From the NCBI GenBank assembly GCA_018806985.1, contig JADANN010000086.1, positions 360,501-424,500 of the forward strand: 64,000 nt of DNA, in the 5' to 3' direction. Both the position numbers and the translations under genes were made by a program. Source of the DNA: Angiostrongylus vasorum. Taxonomy: Eukaryota > Nematoda > Chromadorea > Rhabditida > Metastrongylidae. The notes below the pieces were generated by a model. The model saw nothing but the letters and a program-made list of their open reading frames with translations. It did not search any database and had not been told where the DNA came from. Below, piece after piece: positions 46,211-59,300 of this stretch (its first letter is position 1; every line of letters starts with the position of its first letter).

Positions 46211-49200
46211 ATGTCGTCCGCTGTCTCCGACGCCGTGCTTCTCGATGCACTCACAGTACCGGTACGATCATACGCTGTAGATGTCCTTGTATATGGAGTG
46301 TTGTTTATTGTTTACTCAAATTTGTCTTGAAAATCTTAAGTTACTTACCGTTATGTCGAAAAGCGCAGGATCCGAGGGATAGTTTTGCTCCTTTATCCAT
46401 CTTTTTCGCACACTTTGCAATGCACTTTAGATAGGAATTTGTAGTATAGCAGAATTTTACATACTTGCACATTTGCACATTTCATATGGCTGTTGTGATT
46501 TATTAAAACTATTAAAGTTGAAATAGTATTCATTTAGGTATCAAATTATCAGTCAATGAATCTCTCAGCGAAGAAGAACTCTTTTAGAGAAAGCATGGAT
46601 GAGAGAAGGCTAAATCAAGGGCCGTTTGTTGGTGTGATGGATAGCAGGTGAGTGTTCTGTAATGGTAATCGCACTTTCGAAAACCACATAGGGTACCGAG
46701 TTTAGGTCATATCTCAGCAATATGGTGATTGCATTTTGTATGACACCTCATCATGAAAATGGAATGGGCAGTAAATAAAAGTTTGGAAAGTTTTTGTTGT
46801 TTCTAAGTGCAGAATAAAGCTTTTCCAGTCAAGCAGCCGTTGCAACATGTATCGGAAAAGCTTTCTATTCACCAAAAGAGTTTTCGAAAGGGTATTATAC
46901 CCCAAAATAAACTGTTGGAAAAAAATTGACCCATATGTAGCACATCGGCCACTGTAGAATGCTCAACGTCAGTTACGTGTTCAGTTTCATGTTGTACACC
47001 TTTACATGTTCACACCTTTTCACGAGTATTAACAAGGCTTCAGTTCCAATTCCAAGTTATCCACTTCTGACTTTTTTTCAAGAATGATTGAATTCTTTGT
47101 GGTGTTGGGTGAAGTATCGAGTCGAGTTGACCCCTGCACTTTACAGGAAGGAATTTCTGCATTCCGCACAATATGGACTTTGGCGGACGAATGTCTCCGA
47201 TATCACCCATATTTTTTTTGACATGGGTGCCGATGTCAATCGCTGGGTACTGAAATTCGCCAAAGATGAGTGCTCATGATGTATACAGTAGAGAAGGATA
47301 AGCTCACCAATTCAGTTCTTCGAACTTACAATACCAAAAATGTTAGATGTTTATATACGCCTAATCCCTAGGCTAAGTTGTTGGTGATCGAGTTTTTGCT
47401 TGGTTGAAGTTGTATTGCCTAAATTTCACCGACAAGCTGAAAAAAAGGCAGCGTAGCAGATCACCTAGCTATTACGGATAACCTGCTGGATAACATGATT
47501 GACCCATTGAATCACCGTCTTGATGGCTTGTCAATATATTCTGCTGTTAATTTTCTTTACTTACCTTTCCAATGAGCTAGCTCTGCGCAGAAGAGAAACG
47601 TTTGTTTCTCAACCTTTAGTTTTTCTGATTCATGTTTAATTTTTGTTTCGTTTTATAGGTAAAGGGTGGTTGCTGCATTCTGAGGAGCCATGGCAGACTT
47701 TAGCTCCAGCATGAAACAGCGGAATGCGCTAGCCTTTCCAGGAAATTCTGAGGATTTTTTATAGCAACACATCGGCCGTTCTGACTCTCACGACCATAGT
47801 TTTGCTGTTTTACATTGGCTTTCATAGGCAATTATGGGTAGCTAGCTTACAATATTTGTAGTAGTCTTTCACAGACTCATGTTTCTAGTTGTTTGGGCGC
47901 GCATCGGGACAGAAGCAGCAACGGGCTCCAACATTACAGTTGTTTAGGTCGGGAAGACAGGGATGGCGTGAAGTAACGCTTCTTAGTAGTCCAATATCTA
48001 GTGATGTGTATATATTAGTCACGATGAGGTTCCGATTTTCTGTGGTACTTCATTGCAGTAATCCACGAATAATGGTTGATCTCGTGCGACCACTATTTTT
48101 AAAGCGCTAGGTTTTAGGTGGAGATTTTTGCATAGGAGCAATTTGCGGGAGTATTACCGTGTTTGCTAAGATGAATGTGTTTGTGAAAAAGACTGTGACA
48201 ACTAGGACGGATAATTAGCGAAAAGCTCGTCCAGGATTAAAGCGCGTGTCACCTATTCCGTCAACAATTTGCTTGCTACCGATATAGCGAAGTCATCAAC
48301 GAGAAATTTTTGTGAATATGTTAGTTTTAGTTGGGCGCTAAGTGGGAAACCACCTCGCGGCACAAAAGCCTCTCTACTCATTACATCCAGAAACAACTTC
48401 GAATGAAACGGTTGACAGCGATAGAGAGGAACAATTGAACAAAGTGAAACGAAAAATGAATACAAACAACCACAAATAGTAGATACTGAAATCATGTCAT
48501 TAACAGCTCTGTTTGCTGATTGCATCTATCTCCACTATAAAAAGGATTTCCTTAATGAAAAGAGCATTTTTAGGCGAATCACTTATGAGCGAAGAAGAGG
48601 ATGACGATTTGGGTATCAAACCGGTTGGTTGCTCATCATCTCAAGTCACTGTAATGGTTGCATGACCCACACTGCTCTGGTTCGTCTAGGGTACAGTAAT
48701 CGACTCCAGTAAGGCTAACTACGTCGTAATAAATCTAATCGGTGAAGGAGGATTTGGTGCCGTGTACAAGTGATTAGAAAAAACCTTTTATATCTAAAAA
48801 TACGATAATCTAGTCCTTTCTACTTAGGGTACACGACCGAAAAAATCCGAAAAAAGGAGTACGCGATGAAAGTTGAGAAGAAAATTGAGCAACGTCGACA
48901 TTCCAAGTTGAAAATGGAAGTTTGTCGTTTCATCACTACGTAGTTCTTTGTGCTACCGAAGTTTTCATTGCCTTTTCCTTGAAGAATGACACGAATTCGA
49001 TTCCATAATAAATAAGATAATAGGATTTACAGCTATAAGTTTGCCGAGATATGAGCAAAACTCGGATCTTCGGGTTTTTTGGTACCCTGTCGTCAAAAGG
49101 GAGGGTGTGGCGCAGTGGTTGGAGGCGCCACTGCGACACACACGTGGAATCGATCCCGCACCCATGGCCCACCAAGCCTTCCATCCCTTCGGGGTCGGCA

Positions 49201-52200
49201 AATTGGTGCCAGACTTGTCTGGGAGGATAGCAAGGTTAGGTCGATATATCGGTAGGCCACCGCGAGTCGTTGTAAAGGTCACATATGCATTCAATCGCCT
49301 CTAACGATGCTTAATGAAGTCGAATGCATGACGCATTCGTCAGGGATTGATCAACGCCGAGAGTTTCACCCTTTATCCTTTATCCTGCCGTGAAAAAAGA
49401 ATGAGCACTTAATAGAAGTTACAGCATCTGGATTTGTTGGAAAGAACTAGCAAAATGAATTCATTTGAGAACATGTATCAAATCCGAAAAAGTACAGGAG
49501 AGATCAGCTTGGGTCTAGTAAAACGATGACGCACATATTCGTGAATCATTCTAGATTTTTTTTTGACTGCGTGTGTAGGACATTGACTAGGGGCCCCCCT
49601 GAAATGAGCAGATAGTCGTTGGATGGAACCCACGCATTGGGCCAACCAATGGTGTAGTAAACTGGTATATGTGATGTTCGGAAGAACGAAAACACCAATT
49701 TTATATAACGACAAGCCACCGCGATTCGTCGTACAAATTTGATATGCATTCAATCACCTTTATTATGATGGTACGAAAAAAGCCACAAGTATGGTGAACG
49801 CTCACCAAAGTCGAAAGCTTCAACCTTTGCCCTCCAAGTGACGAAAATGCCAAAACCGCCCCGCTTGTTGTCGTATGTCCTTCATCCCTTGATTAATAAT
49901 AGTGAGAACAATAGTACTAGCACCAGTGATGTAGCTTTTATAGGGCAGTAGTTAGAGGGGTCTTGCAATACATAGTAAATTGGTCTCGGGCTGGATTCGA
50001 GTTCCCCGGGCTCACCACGTCCTTCATCTCATAGAGGTCAAAAATGGGTACCTGACTGAAAGAAGTCCCTCATGGGTCTGCAAATGGCAGCGACTGCTTG
50101 CAATGAAATGATATGGAAATGCGATGAAATGGGAACGTCTGAGTAAGATTTCCACGTGTTTCAGTGAAAGAGTCATGTTCAACCAGCTGTTCGTAATGGT
50201 TAAACTTAAATCGTGGAAAGGGTTTGGCCTATTAGTCAACTATAAAACGGTTGATGACGTCTTATCTTTCAGATAGCAATACTCAAACTCGTATCTGGTC
50301 AGCGAAAACAGTCTCATTTCACCACAATTGTCGATCGAGGCAAAAAAAGCAACGTTTTTCTTTCTAGTTATGGAGTTAGTCGGTAAAAAGTCTTGCCGAT
50401 CTGAAAGCATCACGCCCTAACAAAGTATGATGGCTACACTTACCAATGCTATTATAGATTTTGAGAAAGGTTCTCCTATTGTCAGGTGTTCACAGTACCA
50501 ACTAGCATGGGTGCAGGAATACAATGCTTAGAAGCATGTGAGGATTTACATAAACACGGATTTATACATCGAGATTTAAAGCCTGCCAATTACGCATGTG
50601 GTTTGGGAGATAAAAGACGAGTGGTGAGGAATTGAAATCTACTGCAGTGCCTGAAGTTCATAACAATAATTTAGATATTCTCCTACTTTTCGAAAAAACT
50701 CCTGAAATCATCGACTCGATTTTTTTCGGGGATCACTTGTCTTGCAAGTGATATTTTTTCTGTGCAAGGATTTCTGTGGAACTTGTGCTCAAAAAGCGGT
50801 ATAAAGTAACCGAGTAGAGAGGAAACTAGCGCGTCTTTCCAGTAATTAACGAATATCACATTTAATCCGGTCAACACATTCGCGGCCTCTAATTTTTGTC
50901 TGTTGCGGACCTGATAGTCCTTCGACAGTAGACGATAGTATTTAAAGAACCAAAGGTTTTTTGTGCTAAATTAAATTACCGGAAAGAAAATGACCTCTAT
51001 AGACGTCACATCCGCCACAATGTCCCATTGCAAATTACGTCTATAAAGGTCACGTCGCTGCGAATGCTTTGTCATCAAATGTCTAAGATTATCACCAACG
51101 TTTTCGAAAAGGACTAAGATTTGTTCAACCAGAGATCGACAAACATTGTGAATAGGGACCAAGAAATCTGAAAATGTGAAATCTGTGATTTTCAATAGTA
51201 ATAATTTCAGGTCTACATACTTGATTTTGGAATAGCAAGGAAAATATACGAATGTGAAAGGCGAACTAAAAACACCACGACAAACAGTACGATTTAAGGT
51301 ATGTGTTTGAATTGACCTACAAGCTCCGCCACTCCATAATCTGGGCGCTTAAAGTGTCTCGCTAACCTTGCTGTTGCTCCCACATACAGGACTGGGCAAC
51401 GAGGTGATGCTTTGTGAGGACGAAGACAATTTTTAGAGAATTTCCTTCTGCATCATGTTTATAATTATTCTGTGGGGTGTTCGCTTAAGGGTCACGACAT
51501 TTTAAAAGACTGCAGGAAGTCAAATATTAAGGGACTAATGTAATCTAGGGATGACAAGTAACAGCCATTGTACTCAGCCAAATACCAGCAGTATGTACTT
51601 TTACTTTTAGATAGGGTAAAAAAAAGTCTCGACGATTGTGATGAGAGTGCGACACAGCAGTTCTCGTTCTATAGAGAGGATAATGCGGCGCTCATTACAA
51701 ACATTTGTCGTTTTCTTAGAAAATGTCTACATTCTTGCTTTATAGGAAAATAGTACTCATTAAGAAGAGTCGATTTCAAAGGTTTAAGTTCCCAACTTCT
51801 GTAACTGAAAACTTCTGAGGAATTTATTTATTAAAGGGGAACGATTCGATTTGCTTCCATTGCATGCCATAAAAAATGTCGAGATGGGTCCGAAAGACGA
51901 CTGTGAATCGTGGTTTTATCTAATATTGGATATAACCGTGCCGGGAGGTGAGTTCTGTTGAAAATCCACGAGCTTAAATGGTCTTCAGTATAAGCTTAGA
52001 AAGGAGATTTCTCAATCAAAGATGTAGCCCACATGAAAAGCAAAGAGATGAAGAGAAATAGTTAAATAGTAGTGCTAACTTTTATTTGCTCCTACTGTAA
52101 TGTTTTACGGCAGGGTGTGATGCGAAATGCAACCACAATGATGCTGAGATATTTGCAAAACTCTGGACAGCATGTGCCTATGGTGGGGAACGAACGCGCT

Positions 52201-55043
52201 ATTGTCCTTTCCGGGGAGTAACGCGTTCACAACCACACTACGCGGCTACTTCGTTTCGCGTGTCTCTCCAGCTACTTCTATCGATTCGTGCCATCAGCAA
52301 GCACCCGTCAACGGGATTGACCTCGGGAGCACAAATCGGTGTATGGCGTATGAAATAGTTCAATTTCACATAGTACCCTTCTATGATAAAATTACAGTAG
52401 AACCAAATAAAATAAGCTAACATTGTTATTTAAAACACGGCCTCAGATTAACTGGGTTCAATGCCGATGTGGACTCCCCCAGATCAACCCCGTTGACGGG
52501 TGATTGCTGATGGCGCTGATCGATAGAGCTAGCTGAGAGACAGGCGAAACGAAGGACCTGCATGGTGTGGTTGTGAACTGGTTAGCCCCTGGAAAGGAAA
52601 TTAGTGTTTTCGTTCCCCACCGCAGAGATCTGCAGTCCGAAGTTTTGCAAATATCTCAGCATCATTGTGGTTAAATAGTAGTTAGGGAGTCGCTGTAGAA
52701 ATAATGAGCATAGACTGGACAAAACCCACTGAGCATAGTTTGATTTATGCTTCCTTATTATTCCGTGTGTAACCTACCTACTTAGAATTTTAAATGAACC
52801 TCATCGGCAAATAATAGGTATACAAGGGTAATCTTTATTTGAGTGATATTTTGTTGGTTAACCAAGTTTTTCTTTTTACCTGGAATACACAGATATCCGT
52901 GCGAAAGATTTTCTAGCTTGGCGTGATAGAAGAAGTCTTCAACCAATGTGAATCGGAGAGAGGTTTTCCTATTACCATCTGTATTTCTTAAGGGCGCGTG
53001 TGGCGCAGTGGTTGGAGGCACCACTGTGACACCTGCGTGGAATCGATCCCCGCACCCATGGCCCACCAAACCATCCATCTCTTCGGAGTCGGCAAATTGG
53101 TACCAGACTTGGGAGGTTAGCAGCACTGGCTTGATACATCGGTGGGCCACTGGGAGTCATTGTAAATGGCCAGATATGCATTCAATCACCTCTAACGATA
53201 CGTAATGAAGTCGAATGGATGGCGCATCCCTCAGGGATTGATCAACGCCAAGAGTTTTATCCTTTTATCTTTTTTATCCGTATTTCTCTCAAGGACAGAG
53301 GCGAAATTTTTTAGTAGTAAGACTTCCGTTATCTTTACATTTTGGACGAACTTCGCAGAGGGATCAACTCATCGCCACACCCTAAGTAAAAGGAACATAC
53401 AGTTTTTTATGAAAACAACCAAGTAGTGGAATATTACATCTGTAAATCCCGTAAATCATAAAGCTCGGATTTCTATAGTAAATGTGAATGTTTGTAGGTT
53501 TTACTGTGGAAGTCAAAAAAGTGAGAAGGATGACGTGCTGAAAGTCAAGGAACAAATGCGCAGCCCGGAGAGAAGGGTAAACGCCAATGCTATTCATTCT
53601 AGAAAAATAAAAAGCTGTGCGGTCATAACTGCGGCTACTGAAGAAGTGTTAAAAACGAATTCATTATAAGTTATCTAACCACTTGCGTTTCAAGGCTAGA
53701 TATTGATTGGTACGAAGCTTCTCTTAGCGCTATCAAGCGGTAATATTTGTGATGTGAATGACTGAAAGCGATCATTTTCTTATTAATTTTTTGCAATTCG
53801 TCACTGTCCTCGTCACCAGTATCGTCGTTATATTTTCCGGAAATTGTATAATACTAAGAAGCGCCAGTGCTCTAGGATGCCGCTTTTGGTGGACTGCCAT
53901 GTAAAGAGGAACTTAGCAAGATGCTCGACTACATCGACAGCTTGAAGTATCACGACCACGTCGATTACGAGTTTATCTATAAATTATCAGAACAGGTTCG
54001 AAAGGTTTGATTGTACTATTGGTTTTGCTTCTAATGTGGTATACAATCGACGGCTGCACTTTTTTTTCGAAAGCCGTGCAGCACAATGGTTAGAGGGACC
54101 TTGGAATACACAAGTAGTTTGTGCTTCTCTCCTACGCATTGGGCATACTAAACCCTCTATTCCTCAAGGATTGGCAAACTGGTGCCAGACTTGTCTGTGA
54201 GGATAACAACCCGAATTTGCGGTTCGATGGAATCATTCGGTGGTTAATGACTTAGAAGTGGTATAGCTGGTGCGACACAAATAGAATAGCACAGTGGGCG
54301 AAATTTGTTAGCCGCCAAAAGTGAAGCAAAATATCCATGAAAAAGGTGTCGGAATAAGAAATTCGTAAAGTTAAAAGTAGCTTTAAAGGGCACGGTTATT
54401 ATTTAAGTGATATAAAAAACAATGAAATCATTAATCATCTGAAAATCGCAGAGTCCAGTAGGAATGGCACCGTTGTGAACAGCTGGGCTTTTACTAGATT
54501 TTTCAATTCTTCTTTTAGCAAACCAGTGCATTTTCACATAAACTGTGTGGATCCAAACACTCCTTAAATTCCAGCAGTTTTTTCGCATTAGTACGAACTA
54601 AGCTCTTTGAAGTTTTGGATGCTTGTTAAAGTGCTGCTTGAGTAATTTCTTCATTGTTGTTGAATACTGGTCGGGTTGATTCTCCCTTGACTCTTGGGAT
54701 CCCCGTGCTAGACCATTCCCACATGCATTGGAGAGGGTGAGCCGGTTCCAGAGAGGTCTGGTATCAAATTCAGAACTACGGAGGGATGAGAGCATTTGCG
54801 AGACCGGTACGGAGTCGAACCAAATAATATGGGCTCTTGGTGAGGAAAATCACATCGACCCCTCTTTATAGGGAATACTAACAAGAGCAAAAAACATGTT
54901 ATTTCGATATTTTCGCCAAAATAACAACTTTATAGGGAGCAAAATCAGCTGGAGGCGACATCAAGGACTTGTATGACTGGGGAAAAAACCATCGAACCTA
55001 CCGTGACTACCACTACAAAGGCACCGTAGTCTCCGAGCCATAG
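46211..55043 (+). CDS. Casein kinase 1 group (TTBK-like) protein kinase, frame broken by single-base insertions
   Basis: Ser/Thr kinase of the CK1/TTBK type expanded in nematodes. Visible exons: 46211-46261, 46538-46647, 48563-48650, 48690-48769, 48828-48919, 50273-50424, 50486-50623, 51211-51298, 51837-51947, 53498-53576, 53876-53995, 54936-55043 (TAG). Order: short acidic N-terminus (SEEEDDDLGIKPVG), glycine loop NLIGEGGFGAVYK, ATP lysine in EYAMKVEKK, KLKMEIAILK, VMELVG hinge, catalytic loop GFIHRDLKPANYACG, DFGIARK, TVRFK/TIRFASIACHK, DDCESWFYLILDITVPGG, a GLPCKEELSKMLDYIDSLKY-type tail and VDYEFIYKLSEQ. All key catalytic residues are present. Continuity needs removal of one base at each of six to eight places. 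It is either a decaying gene or an assembly with insertion errors. Confidence 0.85.
46648..48562. other. Kinase intron, nothing firmly recognised
   Basis: A frame at 47088-47279 (WVKYRVELTPALYRKEF) is not matched to any domain. No family A-C copy is present. Confidence 0.4.
49100..49385 (+). repeat. SINE-like family A copy, full length
   Basis: GGGAGGGTGTGGCGCAGTGG head, full body, and a TTTATCCTTTATCC tail. Imperfect flanking similarity (CCTGTCGTCAAAA / CCTGCCGTGAAAAA) may be an old target duplication. Confidence 0.9.
49680..50050 (+). repeat. Two diverged family A fragments
   Basis: 49690-49830: CAAGCCACCGCGATTCGTCG and ATGCATTCAATCACC. 49935-50050: TAGGGCAGTAGTTAGAGGGG, CTGGATTCGAGTTCC and a CTCACCACGTCCTTCATC block. 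Confidence 0.55.
50624..51210. other. Kinase intron, nothing recognised
   Basis: No repeat family or coding frame is evident. Confidence 0.4.
52085..52680. repeat. Inverted pair of family C copies
   Basis: 52085-52345 is a minus-strand copy with the outer end TTTACGGCAGGGTGTGATGCG. 52440-52680 is a plus-strand copy ending TTTGCAAATATCTCAGC. About 95 bp separates their inner ends. Confidence 0.8.
52989..53287 (+). repeat. SINE-like family A copy with target duplication
   Basis: GGGCGCGTGTGGCGCAGTGG head and TTTATCC-type tail. GTATTTCT occurs just before (52981-52988) and just after (53280-53287), consistent with a short target-site duplication. It sits in a kinase intron. Confidence 0.88.
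54065..54240 (+). repeat. Diverged tRNA-headed SINE-like fragment
   Basis: GCCGTGCAGCACAATGGTTAG head, then TGGTGCCAGACTTGTCTGTG. The B-box is degraded. Confidence 0.6.
54525..54870 (-). repeat. SINE-like family B copy
   Basis: TTGTTGAATACTGGTCGGG, TTGATTCTCCCTTGACTC, CCACATGCATTGGAGAGGG and AGAGGTCTGGTATCAAATTC match family B on the minus strand. Confidence 0.7.
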
Positions 55044-56265
55044 GATCCATTTTGAATGCTGCACAGCGTAGCTAAATCACTGAATTGTCTCTGAAATACT
55101 TGATTCATCCAGTTTCCGTTTTTCCTCAGTATTTTTAACGTTGTCATAGTGTACTAAGAACTACTCCATTTTTTTAGCACATCACTGAAAATAGTCTACG
55201 CAACAATCATAGCCATGACAACACTTAAACTTGAAGCAGATATTTGGAGGACAATCGCAGTACTTTGTCTTTGTCAAAAGCGATGTTTATGCAAAAGATA
55301 AAATATTGAATAATTATTCATTATTCACCAGAACACGCTTTCACATGATTTTTGAAGCAATTAGCTGTGCTAAAATCTTTCTTAACTGTTTCCCACTAAG
55401 TAGTAGCTAAGTGTCGCGCGCGCAGAGCATTGGGTAAAGGTGACCACCAACACGCACGGTCAATGGTTCGATCCAGCACTCCGGGAGCACGTATCATTTA
55501 AATATTCCAGTATAGGAAAGATGGTACCATACTTATCTGAACGGTGATCTGCTGATCTAACTATGCTTAATGAAGCTGAACGCGAGTAACAATCATCATC
55601 GACTGAACAAAGCTAGGGGCACCGGTGCGGAAAACCAAGTAACAAGAACATCCTTGTCCATTTTCTCTCTTTCCACCCTTCACACACAAAGACGGTGCTT
55701 GTGAGAAAGCACGTTTCGAACAGCCACCTCTATGTGTACGAAGAGAGAGCTAAAAGGGAGGGAATCGCGCGACTTAGCATCGGAAAATAGCCATCTATAA
55801 TGGCTACGTACAGTAACACGAGATAAGTTTAGAAAGATACCGACGTCTCAAAACGAAAAGGAGTTGGCCTGAAGAAAACCACGTTTATGTTTCCTTTTAT
55901 TAGCGATGAAGTAAGTGCAGCTATAAAACAATCGGTTGCCATAGTAGAAATACAACCGGATACCCTTCGTCGTCAGATCAGTTCGCAACCGCTTGTTTCA
56001 CCGTCTATGTTGAACACAAAATTGTGTAATTTGGCCTTATGGTAGAGATACTGATTGCATGAGTTCAGGTACGATACATTTGACCTCTTGTAGTACTTCC
56101 GGAAATGAATATTTTAGCGAAACGGGCAGACAACCATTATGTATCCGTATAAAACAGCACCGAGATGGTAAACACACACAAGACAAAAATACCCCAATAG
56201 GAACGCATAGGATATAAAACCATACCTGAGACGATTTTGATATAAAAGTCACTATGCTCGCACAG
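55044..56265. other. Intergenic stretch after the kinase
   Basis: A diverged tRNA-headed repeat lies at about 55418-55560 (CAGAGCATTGGGTAAAGG then CAATGGTTCGATCC). Nothing else was recognised. Confidence 0.45.
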
Positions 56266-56312
56266 GATGCCAAAACACCAGCGCCAAACTTCTTGAGGCT
56301 TTTAGGATCACC
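56266..56312. repeat. Short repeat also found at 60302-60352
   Basis: GCACAGGATGCC, AAACACCAGCGC and CTTCTT...GCTTTT in the same order and orientation as at 60302-60352. The two copies bracket RTE copy 3. Confidence 0.75.
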
Positions 56313-56324
56313 TGTATCACCTAT

Positions 56325-59300
56325 CAGACCCGTTGATCGTCGAGTGATTGGAGTGGGCATCAGTAAATCATCCACTTTTCCCTGTCTCGTGCAAGAGTAG
56401 CCCAGTGGGTTCTGTTCGCTCTAGAGACTCTTTGAGCACCATATCTTTCTTCTAGGTTTTTCGTGAAGAACCCTGATCATCGGATCGGTGGTCTTCTTGC
56501 ACTGCTTTTAACATCCCCAGGAATTTAGTCATTAACTGCACTTGTACATCGATTGTCGTTCATACGCATGATGTGTTTGGCCCAAATTATTTTCGACTGT
56601 TTGGCGCATAGGGCAACACCTTTGATTTCTGATCGTGGACGCAGATCGGAGCTTCGGACCTCTTCTCTTACTTCTGTGAAACGGGATTCTCCTTGCACCG
56701 CTCTTTCGACTGCGCATTCAATAACGGTGAGTGATCTTTCATTCTGCTCACGCAGCGACCAAGTTTCTGACGCATACGTTAAGGTAGGAAGTACTGCTGA
56801 ATCGAAAAGATGGGCACGGAGTCGGGTGTTCTTTGCTCTGTTCACTACATCCTCGATACTCGTAAAAAGCTTTCCCCAAGCCGGTCGTTTCCTTATGCTC
56901 AACTCTGGAGCTAAGCCGTTCATAATGTTGATTTCCCGACCTAGATAAACGTAACTGGAGCACTCAGATATATTCGCTACGTTAAGCGTGAATTGGGTAT
57001 ACGAAACCAATCCGCTTCTCATGAACATCGTTTTCGTGAGATTTAGTCGAAGACCAATCTTTCCATAGGCGTTTTCAAAGTCGGAGAGCATTAGCTCAGC
57101 TTGGATAATATTTGGTGTTATAACGACGATGTCATCAGCAAAGCGAAGGTGGTGCAATTGCCGGCCACCGATTTCACTCCCATGCTGTCCCATTCCAATG
57201 TTCGCGTGACGTATAGGAACTATTCATCAAAGAAGTTCTATATTAGTGTGTGTTTCCTGTTCACCTGTAACTATCTTAAATCTATCTTCGCATTTTCTCT
57301 AAATTGCCTCTTTGCCACTATGTTGTGTAGTTGCCTCGCAGGAGTCTGGAAAAGGGTTCTATAACTTCTTTCAATAAACTGCTCTTCTTTGTCTGACAAT
57401 TCGGCGCTGAATCAACAGCAGTCAACTAAATGTGCTTTCCAGCATCTGCTGTCCCAAAGAAGTTTTCGAACGAGCAGCTGCGCCCTTTCACATGTAGCTC
57501 TATCAGATTTTGCTAGTAGAAAAAAAAACTTTTAGAACCTCTCTAGTCGCTGTCTTTAGTTCCATCTGGCAAAGCTCCACCCACTACAGAAGTGTTACAG
57601 ACAGCCCATGGCCATTCGTCTTCAAGTGTTCGCAGTGTTCGTCATGTCGCCTAACTTGTCCATATACGTTGCATTATTGTTATTGTTGTTATTGCTACTA
57701 TTACCATAAAAGTTGTAACCCACTGTTCGATCAGCTACTTACACACAAAAAGACTCGCGTGGCAGCTACAAGGAGTAATATTCACAAGGGCTTGGTATTC
57801 ATATAAAGTTGGGAGCTCAACGCCGCAAGATGACGTTTCCGACACAGGCAGTAAGCAATTTTGGCGAGGTGGTATCGCCTTGCCTAACCCCTCTTTTGAC
57901 GTCAACGTTAATATCGTTGTAGAATGGTGATATCTTGGTAGTGAAATCTTTATAAAACTCACGAGGAATCTTTATGTACTGAGTAGGGGACTCGCTGACT
58001 ATCAAGGGCTTCCATGACTGCTTCTATCTCATTTGAATCAAGGGCCTTCTGTAAATCGATGAAAGTGAGACAGAGCGGTCTTTTTGTACTCTCGCGATAC
58101 TTCAATGAGCCTTGTTATCCTATGGATGTGGTCCATCTTACTAAATCCTTTTCAAAACCCTGCTTGCTCACATGGCTGTCCTTCATCCAGTGTTATGTCA
58201 ATCCTGTTAGGATGACACGAGTGAAAAGTTTGTTGATGGCAGACAGCAAGCAGATTGGGCGGTAGTTGCCGATATCGCGTAGGTCACCCTTCTTGAACAA
58301 TAACACGGTCTTACTAGTCTTCCACTGAGTGGGGACCTTACATTCAGACAGGTAACGTGTGAAGAGCCGAGCCAGTATGTTTACAAGGAATGACGGAAGG
58401 TTCTTCAGGTGTTCTGATCTTATCCTGTCCGGAACTGGAGCTGCTCGATTTTTTCACCGACGAAATGGCATTTCGGATTTCGGAAGGGAGAACCGGTGGT
58501 AGAACATATCCATCCTCCTTTATTTCATATGAGGGAAGGTAGACGTGGTTATCGAAGAGATCTGAGTAGTATTTGTGAATGATTTTCTCCATTGCCTTTC
58601 TGGACGCTGTTACCGTTCCGTGTGGGCATCGGAGTGCAATCATCTTGGTCTTGCAATTGGCGAAGCTTCGGTGGGCTTTGGTGTGCTTTTCCCAGCCTCT
58701 GCAGCTTCGACCATTACTGCTGCTCTTCTCTTTATTGCTTTGCAAGTTCGGACTTGAACTGGCGGTTGCCTTTGGCTCGTCCGATTCCACGCCGGCGTAC
58801 CAGCTCGAACGTTTCAGGAGACAGACGTCTCTTGGTGACTTTCGAATTCTCAGCCTTCATAGCGCTAATGTGACGATGTTGAATGAGCCGATTTTATTCT
58901 TCATCGATGTTATCGACAACGGCATTTTCCCAACAGCCAGACTAGTGAATTCAATAAGTCCCAGTTTGTGGTGGTTTTGGGAGTTCCCTTTTTTGGATTT
59001 AGCGGCTTTTTCTCCTTTCCGCGAGAAATAGAATCTTGCACGAAGGAGATGGTGGTCGGATCCGGTGTAGAATTTTGGGACAAGAGCGACATTGGTAGAG
59101 CAAAACCGTCTATTTATTATTATGCAGTCTATTTCGTCATGGTGCTCTCCACAGGGAGAATCCCACGTCCAACGTTAAAGGGTGAGGTTTTTGGAATTGC
59201 GAGTTACCATGAATGGTCTTGGTTATCATGATAAACTAAGACACCCGCTCACTCTGCTCGTACCAATCTAATCCGTGGAACCCAATGTGACGTTTTTCAT

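Larger units (their letters stand above)
48828..53576 (+). other. Exon segments carrying single extra bases in the kinase gene
   Basis: Runs where one fewer base restores conserved kinase sequence: A6 at 48850-48855 (before EYAMKVEKK), A7 at 50342-50348 (before FFFLVMELVG), A5 at 50385-50389 (before SLADLKASRPNK), A4 at 51241-51244 (after DFGIARK), A6 at 51871-51876 (before NVEMGPKDD), A6 at 53515-53520 (before SEKDDVLKVKEQM). Less certain: G4 at 51836-51839, at an acceptor, and T4 at 53499-53502. Similar A-runs elsewhere in the gene are in frame. Confidence 0.75.

Noticed and set aside
47088..47279. 63-residue frame in a kinase intron
   Set aside because: Somewhat protein-like but no domain, and no splice signals fitting the kinase phases.
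57510..57806. Cys/Tyr-rich 98-residue frame
   Set aside because: It lies in the RTE insert over a low-complexity TTATTG-like run and has no domain.
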